Below are positions 18,379 to 27,705 of a DNA stretch of 64,000 nt, piece after piece. Position 1 is the stretch's first letter. The number at the start of each line of letters is the position of its first letter. Under the pieces are notes generated by a model. It had not been told where the DNA came from, did no database searches, and saw only the letters and a program-made list of their open reading frames with translations. Origin of the DNA: BOG-1155 sp963717985 (GTDB taxonomy: Bacteria > Desulfobacterota > Syntrophorhabdia > Syntrophorhabdales > WCHB1-27); NCBI GenBank assembly GCA_963717985.1, contig CAVQYC010000001.1:310001-374000 (forward strand), written 5' to 3'. The position numbers and the translations under genes were made by a program.

Positions 18379-19668
18379 TCAGTCGGCCCAGACGTACACC
18401 ACCCCCGCCTCGGGCGGGTCGAGTTTGAAGTGTCTCTTGATCGAATCGATTCTGCGGGTGCTGAGCATGATGCCTTTCGATAAAAGCAGGACCCCCGTGC
18501 CGCTTCTCACTTCTTTGGAGAGGGCCATACCCGGCATGAGGTCGGCAGGGTGCAGCCCTTTTTCCACTTTACGGTTCATGAAAGTGACGCTCCCTGTCGC
18601 TGCCTTTGCGGCCTCCACTAATGGATAGTATAAGGTCGGATCGAATTGTCTTTCAAGAAGGTTGCGTATCTCTTCCAACGCCGCTTCCATGGTGCGGCTG
18701 TTGAGCAGCCTGTCATATTTGTCGGCAATGGAGATTATGCGCGACCCCAGGGGTATCTTATCCCCCGCGAGCCCGTCGGGAAAACCCTTCCCGTCCATCG
18801 ATTCATGGTGATGGCGTATAAGAAACCCTGCCTCCCTGAAGACCTCATTTGAATCCAACGCGGCCTGGCCTCTTATGGGATGTTTGCAATACTCGTGCAT
18901 TTCATAGGGCGCCAGACTTTCAATAGGCTTCAAGAGGACTATATCATTGATGCCGATCTTCCCGATGTCGTGGAGTTGTGCCGCAATAGCTGTGTTTTCA
19001 ACCTCGGTGCCGCTCAGCCCGAGGGTCTCGGCGATCTCCCTTGAGATGACCGCCACATTATTTGAGTGGTTTGCGACGCTTTTATCCCTCAATTCGATGA
19101 GGTTTGAAATGGTTACGGTAAACTCCCGAAAATTTCTTGTCAGTGTGTCGTGCATTTCCAGGAGTTCCTTATTCTTGTACGTGAGGTCTACGGTCTGCTC
19201 CTGCACATACGTCTCGAGCTCCGTGCTCCACTTCGTCAGCTCTTCGTTCTGCTTCTTCGTCAGCTCGGTGAGGTGCCTGTTCTCCTTTATAAGCCTGTAC
19301 CGCTCGACGGCGCCGCGAATCGTGAGAATCAGATCATCGTCGTTCCAGGGTTTGGTGATATACCGGTATACCCCGCCTTTATTTATTGCATCAATTGCGG
19401 TGTTCGCATCAGCGTGGCCCGTCAGGATGATTCTCACTGAATCGGGCCGTATTTTCTTCGCAGATTCAAGGAATTCCGCCCCGCTCATCTGGGGCATCTT
19501 CTGGTCGGATACTATTGCCGCAATCTCGTTGTCCCGAAGGACCTCAAGTCCTTCCCTTACGGATGTTACCGCGAAAATCTCATACCCTTCGTCCATGAAC
19601 AGCCGCTGCAAAGAGCGAAGGACATTTTCTTCGTCATCAAGGAAAAGTATTTTTGAAGGCGCGGTCAT
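18379..19668 (-). CDS. Response regulator with HD-GYP c-di-GMP phosphodiesterase domain
   Basis: About 429 residues. Residues 1-120 are a receiver domain: acidic pair in FLDDEE, phospho-acceptor Asp in IVSDQKMP, and the conserved Lys in YITKPW. A coiled-coil-like linker of about 60 residues follows. Residues 190-370 are an HD-GYP domain: HDIGKIG and HHESMDGKGFP, where the usual GYP is GFP. HD-GYP domains hydrolyse cyclic di-GMP to control adhesion, motility or exopolysaccharide. Metal-binding residues of the HD and HHE motifs are present, so activity is likely. The ATG at 19668 is the first good start; a TTG ten codons earlier has no ribosome site. It is divergent from the large sensor kinase gene. 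Confidence 0.85.
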   Translation of the reverse strand: MTAPSKILFLDDEENVLRSLQRLFMDEGYEIFAVTSVREGLEVLRDNEIAAIVSDQKMPQMSGAEFLESAKKIRPDSVRIILTGHADANTAIDAINKGGVYRYITKPWNDDDLILTIRGAVERYRLIKENRHLTELTKKQNEELTKWSTELETYVQEQTVDLTYKNKELLEMHDTLTRNFREFTVTISNLIELRDKSVANHSNNVAVISREIAETLGLSGTEVENTAIAAQLHDIGKIGINDIVLLKPIESLAPYEMHEYCKHPIRGQAALDSNEVFREAGFLIRHHHESMDGKGFPDGLAGDKIPLGSRIISIADKYDRLLNSRTMEAALEEIRNLLERQFDPTLYYPLVEAAKAATGSVTFMNRKVEKGLHPADLMPGMALSKEVRSGTGVLLLSKGIMLSTRRIDSIKRHFKLDPPEAGVVYVWAD

Positions 19669-19792
19669 TTCTTGCGAAAACACGTCCGGTTCTCCCAATA
19701 AGGATTTTCGGCAGGAAAGACAAACTATTAAGATGTCGCGATGGAGAATCGACTTAGTTTTTAAGATATCCTGATTTTGACCGAATATGTAA

Positions 19793-22759
19793 GTGGGGAA
19801 CTGCCTCTATGGTGGAGGGACCGTGGACAAGTGGAGGATCTTCAGATCCTGGCCTATCCGCAGAAAATTACTGCTTCTGCTGCTCATTATCTTCCTGCCC
19901 GCCTTTGGGGTCATTCTTGCAAGCGGGCTAAACCAGCGCAAGGACGAGATCGTAAAGGCGCAAAATAACACCTTGCTGGTGGCGCAGAGTCTCGCAGCCC
20001 AGCAGGAGAAGGTTACCGCCGCGACAAAAACGATGCTCGGCGTCCTGGCCCGATTGCCCATAGTTCAACAACTGGACGCCGGCGCCTGCAACGCGCTCCT
20101 CCGTGAATTGCACGATCAGTACCCCTTCTACTCCGTCATATTGGCGGCCACGCCCGACGGAGAGGTATTTGCCGCCTCCATGCCGCTCAATCCGGGCGGC
20201 ATCAACCTGTCCGACCGGAAACATATAAGGGATGTGATCAGAACGCATGCGTTTTCTGTGGGTGAATATATCAAGGGGCGGGTCAGCAATATGCTGTCCC
20301 TCAATTTCACCTACCCTGTCCTTGACGCCCACAAAAAGCTTATTGCCATTGTTGTTGCCGGCTTCAACCTCAATGAATATGTCCGCTTCGTAGCGAAGGT
20401 CAACCTGTCGGATGGATACGCAGTGGCGATTACGGACTGGAAGGGCGTACGCCTCTTCCGGTTACCCGAGCACGATGTTGCCGGTCCCGGCGAGCCCCTT
20501 CCTCGTGAGGTATTTGCGCTTATATCGGGCGCCTCGGACCAGGGCGTTTTCTCACGGGTAACCCAGGACGGCGTAGACCGGATATATGCCTTCAGGCAAG
20601 TGCGCCTGGCTGAGGATTTGCCTCCCTATCTCTACATGCTCGTCGGTATATCTAAAGAGATGATCCTCCGCAAAGCAGATGCCCAGATGTACCGCAATTT
20701 GTCGGTCCTCGGGGTCGCAGCCTTCATTGCCATGGCCCTGGCGTGGATGTTCGGAAATTTCGCGCTCATAAGACCCTTAAACCGGCTCGTCGCTGCCGCG
20801 CATCGCTTCGGTAAAGGCGAGATGGCCGCGCGGACGGGCCTGAGCCATACGTCCGATGAACTTGGCCGGTTGGCCACGTCCTTCGATGATATGGCGGCGC
20901 TGGTCGAGATGAGGAGTATCGAGCGGGAAAGCGCGGAAAAGCGGCAGGAATTAGCGAACAAGATCCTCCAGACGCTCAACAGTCCCGAAAAGATTGCCAG
21001 TCTCCTCCACCATATCCCTCCCCTCCTGAGGAGCGGCACCGGGATAGAAGCTGTCGGAATCCGCCTGCGGGCAGGGCAGAACTTCCCTTACATCGAAACT
21101 GACGGCTTCCCCGAACACTTCCTTGAGGCCGGAAAGACCATCCCGGGCGCGGGGCGCGGGCGCAACGAGTGCCTCTGCGGGCGTGTCATAGATGGGCGAA
21201 CGGACCCTTCCCTGCCTTTTTTCACGGGGGCGGGCAGTTTCTGGACGAACAGCACGACAAAACTCATGGCGTCGGTCTCGCAGGAAGAATTCCCTGGGTG
21301 GGCAGGAGGTCGCTGTATGAGTGAAGGCTATGAATCGGTCGCCCTCATCCCCCTTAAGTCGGGAGAGGAGACTGTAGGTCTCCTGCAGCTCAACGACCGG
21401 CTCACGGACCGTTTTGACCCGGCCCTCATCGAATTCCTCGAAGGTATTGCAACGAGCGTCGGTATAACACTCTCCCGGAAAAAGGCCGTGGAAGAGGTTT
21501 CCGCAAGCGAGCAGAAATATCGCAATATTTTCGAGAGGGCTTTCGAGGGAATCTTTCAAATAGGCGTCGACGGAAAGTTTATCAGTGTGAACCCCTCCCT
21601 CGCCCGCATGCACGGATATCTGTCGCCCGAGGATATGCTGGCTCACATCACGGACATGTCGGCCCAGTTGTACGTGAATTCCGAAGACCGCGCGAAATTT
21701 CTGGCGATCCTGAAGGAAAAGGGTTCTCTTGAGAGGGATGAGACCCAGATGTACCGGAAGGACGGGAGCATCTTCTGGATTTCTCTCAGCATACGCGCGG
21801 TCAGGGATGCTGCGGGAATGCCCTACTATGAGGGCATGGTCGAAGACGTCACCGAGCGCAAAATGGCGGAATTATCGCTGAGGAAGGCGCTCAAAGAACT
21901 CGAATCGGAACATAGGGAACTTGAGACTGCGTGGAAGGAACTCCGGGAATCGCAAAAGAAGATCATTCAACAGGAAAAAATGGCCTCCATCGGTCAGCTC
22001 GCGGCCGGCGTGGCCCACGAGATCAATAACCCCATGGGGTTTATTATGAGCAACCTCAATTCGTTAAAGAAATATATGGTGAAGATACCGGAATTTATCA
22101 GGATTCAGTCAGAGGCTATCGGGGAATTGTCTCAGTATGACGGCCCGGGAGAGACCGTGCTTTGCCGCACGGCCGAAGCCGGGCGATCTCTGAAGATCGA
22201 CTATATCCTCGAAGACACGCAGAGCCTCATCAAAGAATCCCTCGACGGCGCCGAGAGAGTTAAGGTGATAGTGCAGGACCTCAAGAATTTTTCCCGTGCC
22301 GATGAGGCGGAGTATAAGCTTGCCGACATAAACAGGATACTGGAGAGCACCTTCAACATCGTCTGGAACGAGTTGAAATACAAGGCAACGGTGAAGAAAG
22401 ACTATGGACGGGTTTCTTTGGTGCGGTGTAACTCAGGGCAGTTGGGCCAGGTATTCATGAACATTCTGGTCAATGCTGCCCAGGCTATGCCGGACCACGG
22501 GGAAATTACGATTAAGTCGTGGGAAGAGGGCGCATTCATTCATGTGGCCGTGGCTGACACGGGCAGCGGCATCCCGGAAAGCCAATTGGCGAAGATATTC
22601 GAGCCTTTCTTTACCACGAAGGAGGTAGGCAAAGGTACCGGCCTCGGGTTGAGTATTGCCTATGATATCGTGAAGAAGCATAAGGGTGAAATCGAGGTGC
22701 TGAGCCAGGTGGGCAGGGGCACAACGTTTATCGTAAGAATTCCGATTGGGAGCAACTGA
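19793..22759 (+). CDS. Membrane sensor histidine kinase (Cache-HAMP-GAF-PAS-kinase)
   Basis: A 988-residue sensor. One transmembrane helix lies at about residues 24-44 (RKLLLLLLIIFLPAFGVILA), then a periplasmic double-Cache-like domain (to about 305), a second helix (LSVLGVAAFIAMALAWMFG), HAMP (about 330-385), a GAF-like domain containing several Cys (RNECLCGRV, GGRCMSEGYE), and a PAS domain with PAC (YRNIFERAFEGIFQIGVDGK). The kinase core has the H-box GVAHEINNPMG, a G1 box in DTGSGIPES and G2 in GKGTGLGLSIAYD. The start is GTG at 19793 or, also reasonable, GTG at 19823, which has GGAGGG just upstream. Its stop is one base before the next gene, a REC-kinase, so the two form a signalling operon. 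Confidence 0.85.
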   Translation: MGNCLYGGGTVDKWRIFRSWPIRRKLLLLLLIIFLPAFGVILASGLNQRKDEIVKAQNNTLLVAQSLAAQQEKVTAATKTMLGVLARLPIVQQLDAGACNALLRELHDQYPFYSVILAATPDGEVFAASMPLNPGGINLSDRKHIRDVIRTHAFSVGEYIKGRVSNMLSLNFTYPVLDAHKKLIAIVVAGFNLNEYVRFVAKVNLSDGYAVAITDWKGVRLFRLPEHDVAGPGEPLPREVFALISGASDQGVFSRVTQDGVDRIYAFRQVRLAEDLPPYLYMLVGISKEMILRKADAQMYRNLSVLGVAAFIAMALAWMFGNFALIRPLNRLVAAAHRFGKGEMAARTGLSHTSDELGRLATSFDDMAALVEMRSIERESAEKRQELANKILQTLNSPEKIASLLHHIPPLLRSGTGIEAVGIRLRAGQNFPYIETDGFPEHFLEAGKTIPGAGRGRNECLCGRVIDGRTDPSLPFFTGAGSFWTNSTTKLMASVSQEEFPGWAGGRCMSEGYESVALIPLKSGEETVGLLQLNDRLTDRFDPALIEFLEGIATSVGITLSRKKAVEEVSASEQKYRNIFERAFEGIFQIGVDGKFISVNPSLARMHGYLSPEDMLAHITDMSAQLYVNSEDRAKFLAILKEKGSLERDETQMYRKDGSIFWISLSIRAVRDAAGMPYYEGMVEDVTERKMAELSLRKALKELESEHRELETAWKELRESQKKIIQQEKMASIGQLAAGVAHEINNPMGFIMSNLNSLKKYMVKIPEFIRIQSEAIGELSQYDGPGETVLCRTAEAGRSLKIDYILEDTQSLIKESLDGAERVKVIVQDLKNFSRADEAEYKLADINRILESTFNIVWNELKYKATVKKDYGRVSLVRCNSGQLGQVFMNILVNAAQAMPDHGEITIKSWEEGAFIHVAVADTGSGIPESQLAKIFEPFFTTKEVGKGTGLGLSIAYDIVKKHKGEIEVLSQVGRGTTFIVRIPIGSN

Positions 22760-22760
22760 T

Positions 22761-23954
22761 ATGGATGACGCGGCGAGAGTACTTTTTGTGGATGACGAAC
22801 AGAACATACTGAATGCCCTAAAAAGGGTATTCATCGATGACGACATCGTAGTCCTCACGGCTACAAATGGTCCGGACGCGCTCGATATGCTTAAGGCTCA
22901 CGACATTTCCGTTGTCGTTTCCGATAACGTGATGCCGGACATGGCGGGTACTCAATTCCTCGACGAGGCGAAGCGTATTGCACCCGACAGCATCAGGATC
23001 ATGCTCACGGGTCATGCCGATGTCCTGGCGGCGGTGGAGGCAATCAACAGGGGAGAGGTATTTAAATTCCTCACAAAGCCATGGGACGATAACGAGCTGA
23101 GGAACACGATTCTCCATTCGATAGACCGGCGCAGGATCCTCCGTTTAAATGAGGAGTTGAAAACGAGACAACTTGAGCTGGAGAGGCTCAACGAAGAGAA
23201 GAACCGGCTGATCGGCGCGGTTGCCCACGACTTGCGCAATCCTTTGACCGTAATCATGGGGGTGGGCGAACTCCTCGAACTCCAGTTGAAGGAGATCTTA
23301 AGCGAGAAACAGCTGAGACACGTTGAGCGACTGAGGACATCGAGCATTTTCATGTTCAACCTTATCAACAACATGCTCGATGTGCGCATGATAGAATCGG
23401 AAAAATTGAGTCTCGACGTACGGGAGACGGACATCGTCGGCCTCATCCGGCAGAGCGTCGATCTCAATAATTTTCTCGCGGAACCCAAGAGCATTACTAT
23501 TCACTTCACCTATGAGGACCCGATACCGCGGCTTCGCATCGACCCGTCAAGAATGGAACAGGTGCTCAATAACGTGCTCTTTAACGCCGTCAAATACTCT
23601 CAAGCGGGAAGCATGGTGTGGGCCAACATCGCTGTAAGCGGCCCAAATGCGATGATTTCGGTGAGGGACGAGGGCGTGGGCATACCAACCGCGGAGATGG
23701 GAGCGATATTCGAGCCCTTCACGAAAGGAAGTACAAGACCGACGGCAGGCGAGAAAGGCGTGGGGCTGGGACTCGCCATTGTCAAAAAAATTGTGGAAGG
23801 GCATAATGGCAGCATCAATGTCGAGAGCAAGGTAGGTTGCGGCACGACATTTTTTATCACCCTGCCCGTGGCAGCGACGGCCGGGACAAGGGAGGCCGCC
23901 GAGGCGTTGAAGTTTTCCAGTAGCTGTGGTATCACAATAAATGCAGTATCTTAG
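22761..23954 (+). CDS. Receiver-histidine kinase hybrid
   Basis: About 397 residues. The N-terminal receiver has the acidic pair in LFVDDEQN, the phospho-acceptor Asp in VVSDNVMPDM and Lys in FLTKPW. It closely resembles the receiver of the HD-GYP protein at 18379-19668 (both contain LTGHAD and TKPW). A coiled-coil segment leads to a kinase core with H-box GAVAHDLRNPLT (about residue 155), N-box VLNNVLFNAVKYS, G1 DEGVGIP and G2 GVGLGLAIVKK. The ATG at 22761 starts one base after the upstream stop; a longer TTG frame lies inside that gene. It is probably phosphorylated by the upstream sensor and relays to further partners. The stop codon lies inside a palindrome. Confidence 0.85.
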   Translation: MDDAARVLFVDDEQNILNALKRVFIDDDIVVLTATNGPDALDMLKAHDISVVVSDNVMPDMAGTQFLDEAKRIAPDSIRIMLTGHADVLAAVEAINRGEVFKFLTKPWDDNELRNTILHSIDRRRILRLNEELKTRQLELERLNEEKNRLIGAVAHDLRNPLTVIMGVGELLELQLKEILSEKQLRHVERLRTSSIFMFNLINNMLDVRMIESEKLSLDVRETDIVGLIRQSVDLNNFLAEPKSITIHFTYEDPIPRLRIDPSRMEQVLNNVLFNAVKYSQAGSMVWANIAVSGPNAMISVRDEGVGIPTAEMGAIFEPFTKGSTRPTAGEKGVGLGLAIVKKIVEGHNGSINVESKVGCGTTFFITLPVAATAGTREAAEALKFSSSCGITINAVS

Positions 23955-24001
23955 GGGCTCCCCCGTGTGACACTGTTTGTCCCCACTGGGGAGCCCCTAA
24001 G
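23950..24001. repeat. Perfect 14-base inverted repeat spanning a stop codon
   Basis: CTTAGGGGCTCCCC at 23950-23963 is repeated inverted at 23988-24001 around a 24-base loop. It begins within the stop codon of the REC-kinase gene and ends 29 bases before the next response regulator. No T run follows, so a Rho-independent terminator is unlikely. It could be an attenuating or stabilising RNA hairpin, or a binding site. Confidence 0.75.
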
Positions 24002-24030
24002 AGAACGACCTTTCCGGGAAACCAGGAAAC

Positions 24031-24702
24031 ATGAAGATCCTCGTTGTCGAAGATGAGACAAAACTCGCCAATTTCTTAAAAAAAGGGCTGCAGGAAGAGG
24101 GCTATGCGGTCGATCTCGCCCACGATGGAGAGGACGGCTTATATATGGCAACAGACAATGGCTATGACCTTGTCATCCTCGATATCTACATCCCGAAGAT
24201 AGACGGTTTTGCCGTGCTGAAAAGGCTCCGGGAACAGGAGGTGACGACCCCGGTCCTTCTTCTTACGATAAGGGCTACCATTGAAGACAAAGTCCTCGGT
24301 CTCGACCTGGGAGCAGACGACTATCTCACCAAGCCTTTTGCCTTCGAGGAGCTCCTCGCAAGGGTAAGGGCCCTCCTGCGTCGCCGGACCAACCTCGACG
24401 ATACAGTGCTTCGGCTCGCCGACCTCGTCCTCGACCCTGTCCGCCGCACGGTAATGAGGGGGACGCGCAGGATCGATCTCACCTTTAAGGAATTCGCTCT
24501 TCTTGAGTACTTCATGAGGAATACGAGCCGGGTCGCTTCCCGGACCATGATCATCGAGCACGTCTGGAATTATGATTTTGATACGGGGACGAACGTAGTC
24601 GATGTCTACGTCAATTACCTGCGGAAAAAGATCGATACCGACTCGGATGCGAAACTGATTCATACGGTGCGCGGCGTCGGCTACGTGATGAAGGTGGAGT
24701 GA
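24031..24702 (+). CDS. OmpR/PhoB-family response regulator
   Basis: A 223-residue two-domain regulator. The receiver has EDE at residues 7-9, the phospho-acceptor Asp in VILDIYIP (about residue 51) and Lys in YLTKPF. The C-terminal winged helix contains the recognition-helix pattern NVVDVYVNYLRKKID and ends HTVRGVGYVMK, closest to CusR/CopR/QseB-like members. It is followed without gap by its sensor kinase gene (stop at 24702, GTG at 24703). Three 11-base direct repeats upstream of the degP gene are a likely target because OmpR-family proteins bind such repeats. The signal is unknown; envelope stress or metal are possibilities. Confidence 0.92.
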   Translation: MKILVVEDETKLANFLKKGLQEEGYAVDLAHDGEDGLYMATDNGYDLVILDIYIPKIDGFAVLKRLREQEVTTPVLLLTIRATIEDKVLGLDLGADDYLTKPFAFEELLARVRALLRRRTNLDDTVLRLADLVLDPVRRTVMRGTRRIDLTFKEFALLEYFMRNTSRVASRTMIIEHVWNYDFDTGTNVVDVYVNYLRKKIDTDSDAKLIHTVRGVGYVMKVE

Positions 24703-26100
24703 GTGCGTATCCGTTCCATCAGGACCCGCCTCACCCTCTGGTTCTCCGGTCTTCTTGCCCTCACGCTCTTGATCCTCGGCGTCACCGCTTACCTGCTCGT
24801 GAGCTATACGCTCCACAAAGAGGCGGATTCAGCCCTCCGCAGTGTGGCAGAGGCCCTCGCAGAGAGGAGCGTGGCCGAAAACCGCCGGCACCTCCCGCCG
24901 GACGTGGACGAGGTCTTCCGCCGTTTTTTCGGCTTCGTCCCCACGACCCCCTATTTCGAATGGCTCGACCCGCGGGCGAACCTCAGGAGTAAACCCAACG
25001 AACCAGCCGCCCCCCCTCTGAGCCCTCAGGCGAGGGAGGCCGCCCTGAGAGGTATAGCCACCTTTGAGACTGTCAAGGATGCAGGTCCGTATCCGGTCCG
25101 GGTCCTCACCTGGCCCGTCATAGATTCGGGCAGGGTGATTGCCGTGGTCCGCATAGGCATGTCACAGATGAGCCTTTTCAGGACCCTGTCCAACTTTCTC
25201 CTCATTATGGCTGCCCTTTTCCCCCTCGCTCTGGCCCTTGCAGGCTGGAGCGGATGGTTTTTAGCCCATCGGGCCCTGAGCCCCGTGGACAGCATGACGC
25301 AGACTGCGCGAAAGATCAAGGCGGGTCAGCTCCACGCGCGGCTGGAGATTACGGGGGCGAACGACGAGCTGGACAGGCTGGCTGATACCCTCAACGAAAT
25401 GCTTGGCCGGCTGGAAAGCGCCTTCACCGAGATGCGCCAGTTTACCGCGGATGCTTCCCATGAGCTGCAGACGCCCCTCACCATTTTGCGCGGTGAGATA
25501 GAGGTGGCACTCCGCTCAAAAAGGAGCCCCGACGAGTATGCGGACGTGCTGAAGAGCGCGCTGGAGGAGATACAGAGGATATCGGTCCTGGTGGAAGGGC
25601 TCCTTCTCCTGGCGCGCTCCGATGCGGGTATGCTCAAGATGGACCGGGCGCCCGTCGACCTCGTGCTCATTGCGGAAGAAGTCTTGAACCGACTCGGTCC
25701 GCACGCGGCGGCAAAAGCGGTAACCCTCACCCTCGGGCCGATAGAGCCCCTTGAGGTCTCGGGAGACCTTGTGCACCTCAGGCGCCTTCTTTTCAACCTC
25801 GTGGATAATGCCATAAAATATACTCAGGCGAAGGGAACAGTGCGGGTCACGATTGCGCGAAGCGACCTTTTTGCGGCCGTCTGCGTCGAGGACACAGGGA
25901 TAGGCATTCCCCCCGAAGAACAACAAAGGGTATTCCAGCGGTTTTACCGGTCGGCCGATGCCCGTTCCCAGGCCCAGGGGGGTTCAGGTCTGGGGCTCTC
26001 CATAGTCAAATCGATTACCGAGGCCCACGGGGGGCGGACCGAAGTCGAAAGCGAGCCTGGTAAGGGAAGCGTTTTTAAGGTATACCTCCCGCTGCTATAA
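24703..26100 (+). CDS. Sensor histidine kinase, partner of the OmpR-type regulator
   Basis: A 465-residue kinase starting at GTG 24703 directly after the regulator stop. A first transmembrane helix (about residues 10-32, LTLWFSGLLALTLLILGVTA), a periplasmic region of about 130 residues rich in Arg and Pro, a second helix (about 165-185), HAMP, then the H-box DASHELQTPLTIL, N-box LLFNLVDNAIKY, G1 EDTGIGIPPEEQ and G2 GGSGLGLSIVKS. The layout matches CusS/QseC-type sensors. The periplasmic part has no recognised metal ligands. With the regulator it forms a complete two-component system just upstream of degP. Confidence 0.92.
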   Translation: MRIRSIRTRLTLWFSGLLALTLLILGVTAYLLVSYTLHKEADSALRSVAEALAERSVAENRRHLPPDVDEVFRRFFGFVPTTPYFEWLDPRANLRSKPNEPAAPPLSPQAREAALRGIATFETVKDAGPYPVRVLTWPVIDSGRVIAVVRIGMSQMSLFRTLSNFLLIMAALFPLALALAGWSGWFLAHRALSPVDSMTQTARKIKAGQLHARLEITGANDELDRLADTLNEMLGRLESAFTEMRQFTADASHELQTPLTILRGEIEVALRSKRSPDEYADVLKSALEEIQRISVLVEGLLLLARSDAGMLKMDRAPVDLVLIAEEVLNRLGPHAAAKAVTLTLGPIEPLEVSGDLVHLRRLLFNLVDNAIKYTQAKGTVRVTIARSDLFAAVCVEDTGIGIPPEEQQRVFQRFYRSADARSQAQGGSGLGLSIVKSITEAHGGRTEVESEPGKGSVFKVYLPLL

Positions 26101-26108
26101 GAAAATTT

Positions 26109-26150
26109 TAATCTTTCTCTAATTTTATTCTAATCTTTTTGGTTTATACT
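26109..26150 (+). promoter_or_regulatory. degP promoter with three 11-base direct repeats (PhoB/OmpR-type operator)
   Basis: TAATCTTTCTC, TAATTTTATTC and TAATCTTTTTG follow one another at 26109-26119, 26120-26130 and 26131-26141. TATACT at 26145-26150 fits a -10 box, and no -35 box is present. The 11-base period overlapping the -35 position is typical for activation by an OmpR/PhoB-family regulator, and such a regulator is encoded just upstream. The leader also holds a seven-base hairpin (GCGGACC at 26164 with GGTCCGC at 26186). Confidence 0.65.
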
Positions 26151-26221
26151 ATCTTTCGATAAAGCGGACCGTCGCGGTTCGAGCCGGTCCGCCAACTATC
26201 CGGAAAGGAGGAACGGTCAGA

Positions 26222-27694
26222 ATGGATAAACTGAAAAATTACTTGTCGGCAGGGCGTTTCAAGTGCCCCGCATTGTGTGCGGGGGCGGTGATATTGCTGG
26301 TCGCGGGCATGCTCATTGCTTCATCGGCCGGCTTTGCCACGCACGTCTACGCGAACCCCCGCCCCGGGGCAACGGCAGCCGGCGCTCCTCCGTCGTTTGC
26401 CGACCTTGCGGAGGCGGTTGGACCAACGGTAGTCAATGTCAAGATAACCAGGCTTGAGAAGACCCAGTTTCCAAACATGCCTCAGATAGAGGAAGGGCCC
26501 TTCGGCGAGATGTTCAAACGGTTTTTTGGCGATATGCCTTCGCAACCCCATCAGTTCAGGAGCCACGGGGCCGGGTCGGGCGTCATCATCGACGGGGAGG
26601 GCACCATCCTCACCAATAATCATGTCGTGGAAGGGGCGCAGGAGATTACCGTCACCTTGAGCGATAAACGGGAATACAAGGCTCGCGTCATAGGCCGTGA
26701 TCCCAAGACGGACCTTGCCGTCATCAGGCTTGAGGGAAAAGGGCGGTTCTCGGCCGCAAAACTGGGCGACTCTGAAGCGCTTCGCGTAGGAGACTGGGTC
26801 CTTGCGGTAGGCAATCCCTTCGGCCTTACCAATACAGTCACCTCTGGTATCGTGAGCGCGAAAGGCAGGATCATCGGCGCGGGCCCCTACGACGATTTCA
26901 TTCAAACGGATGCGCCTATTAATCCGGGAAACTCCGGCGGTCCCCTTTTTAATATGAGCGGCGAAGTGGTAGGCATTGCCACGGCTATTATACCCAACGG
27001 GCAGGGGATAGGATTTGCCATACCGGTAAATACCGCGAAAATGCTCCTGCCTCAACTCGTTGAAAAAGGCAGCGTCACACGGGGCTATCTGGGCGTCAAT
27101 ATCCAGAACATCACCGACGACCTGGCGGCATCCCTCAACCTCAAGAGCAAAAAAGGCGCCCTCGTGAGCGAAGTGGTTCAGGGAAGTCCCGCGGAAAAGG
27201 CGGGTGTGAAGCGCGGGGATGTCATTGTGGCGTGCGACAAGAAAGAGATTGCCGATAGCCATGAGCTGGCCAGCCTTGTCGCCACACTACCCGTGGGTAA
27301 CCAGGTCCCTCTGCGCGTGATAAGGGATGGGAAGGAGACGACCCTGAACGTAAAGATCGCCACCCTCAAGGACCGGGAGGCTGCCGCGGGAAAGGCTGCC
27401 GAGGAGACCCCGCAGGGTAAATGGGGTCTCCAGCTCCAGGATCTGAGCCCTGAGGCTGCGCGCGAAGCGGGTCTTGAGCTTGGCCAGGGCGTTGTCGTCG
27501 CGGGCGTCCGACCGGGAAGCCCGGCCGAAGAGGCCACCCTTCACAAGGGTGACATCGTCCTCGAAGTAAACCGTCAACCCGTGAAAAGTGTGGAAGACAT
27601 GAAAGCGAAGATGGCCCAATCAGGCGACAAAGGACAGGCGCTTCTCCTTATACAGCGGGGCCGGAACACCTTCTATCTCGTCCTTAAGGGTTAA
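26222..27694 (+). CDS. degP: Periplasmic serine protease DegP/HtrA (Do family)
   Basis: A 490-residue periplasmic protease and chaperone for misfolded envelope proteins. An N-terminal hydrophobic export signal spans about residues 18-45. The trypsin-like domain has His in LTNNHVVEG (about residue 139), Asp in DPKTDLAVI and the catalytic Ser in INPGNSGGPL. Two PDZ domains follow (about 275-380 and 395-485), each with the carboxylate-binding-type loop (GYLGVN, KWGLQL). The ribosome site AAAGGAGG precedes ATG 26222. It is probably controlled by the two-component pair upstream. A strong hairpin terminator follows. Confidence 0.95.
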   Translation: MDKLKNYLSAGRFKCPALCAGAVILLVAGMLIASSAGFATHVYANPRPGATAAGAPPSFADLAEAVGPTVVNVKITRLEKTQFPNMPQIEEGPFGEMFKRFFGDMPSQPHQFRSHGAGSGVIIDGEGTILTNNHVVEGAQEITVTLSDKREYKARVIGRDPKTDLAVIRLEGKGRFSAAKLGDSEALRVGDWVLAVGNPFGLTNTVTSGIVSAKGRIIGAGPYDDFIQTDAPINPGNSGGPLFNMSGEVVGIATAIIPNGQGIGFAIPVNTAKMLLPQLVEKGSVTRGYLGVNIQNITDDLAASLNLKSKKGALVSEVVQGSPAEKAGVKRGDVIVACDKKEIADSHELASLVATLPVGNQVPLRVIRDGKETTLNVKIATLKDREAAAGKAAEETPQGKWGLQLQDLSPEAAREAGLELGQGVVVAGVRPGSPAEEATLHKGDIVLEVNRQPVKSVEDMKAKMAQSGDKGQALLLIQRGRNTFYLVLKG

Positions 27695-27705
27695 GCCGCC
27701 TCGGA

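Noticed and set aside
17377..18483. A 368-codon reading frame on the plus strand opposite the C-S lyase gene
   Set aside because: It is antisense to a gene with all PLP motifs, has no domain or ribosome site, and reflects the codon bias of a GC-rich gene.
26160..26195. GGTTCGA within a hairpin upstream of degP, as a tRNA T-arm
   Set aside because: No acceptor stem, D-arm or anticodon arm can be folded around it; it is a short leader hairpin.
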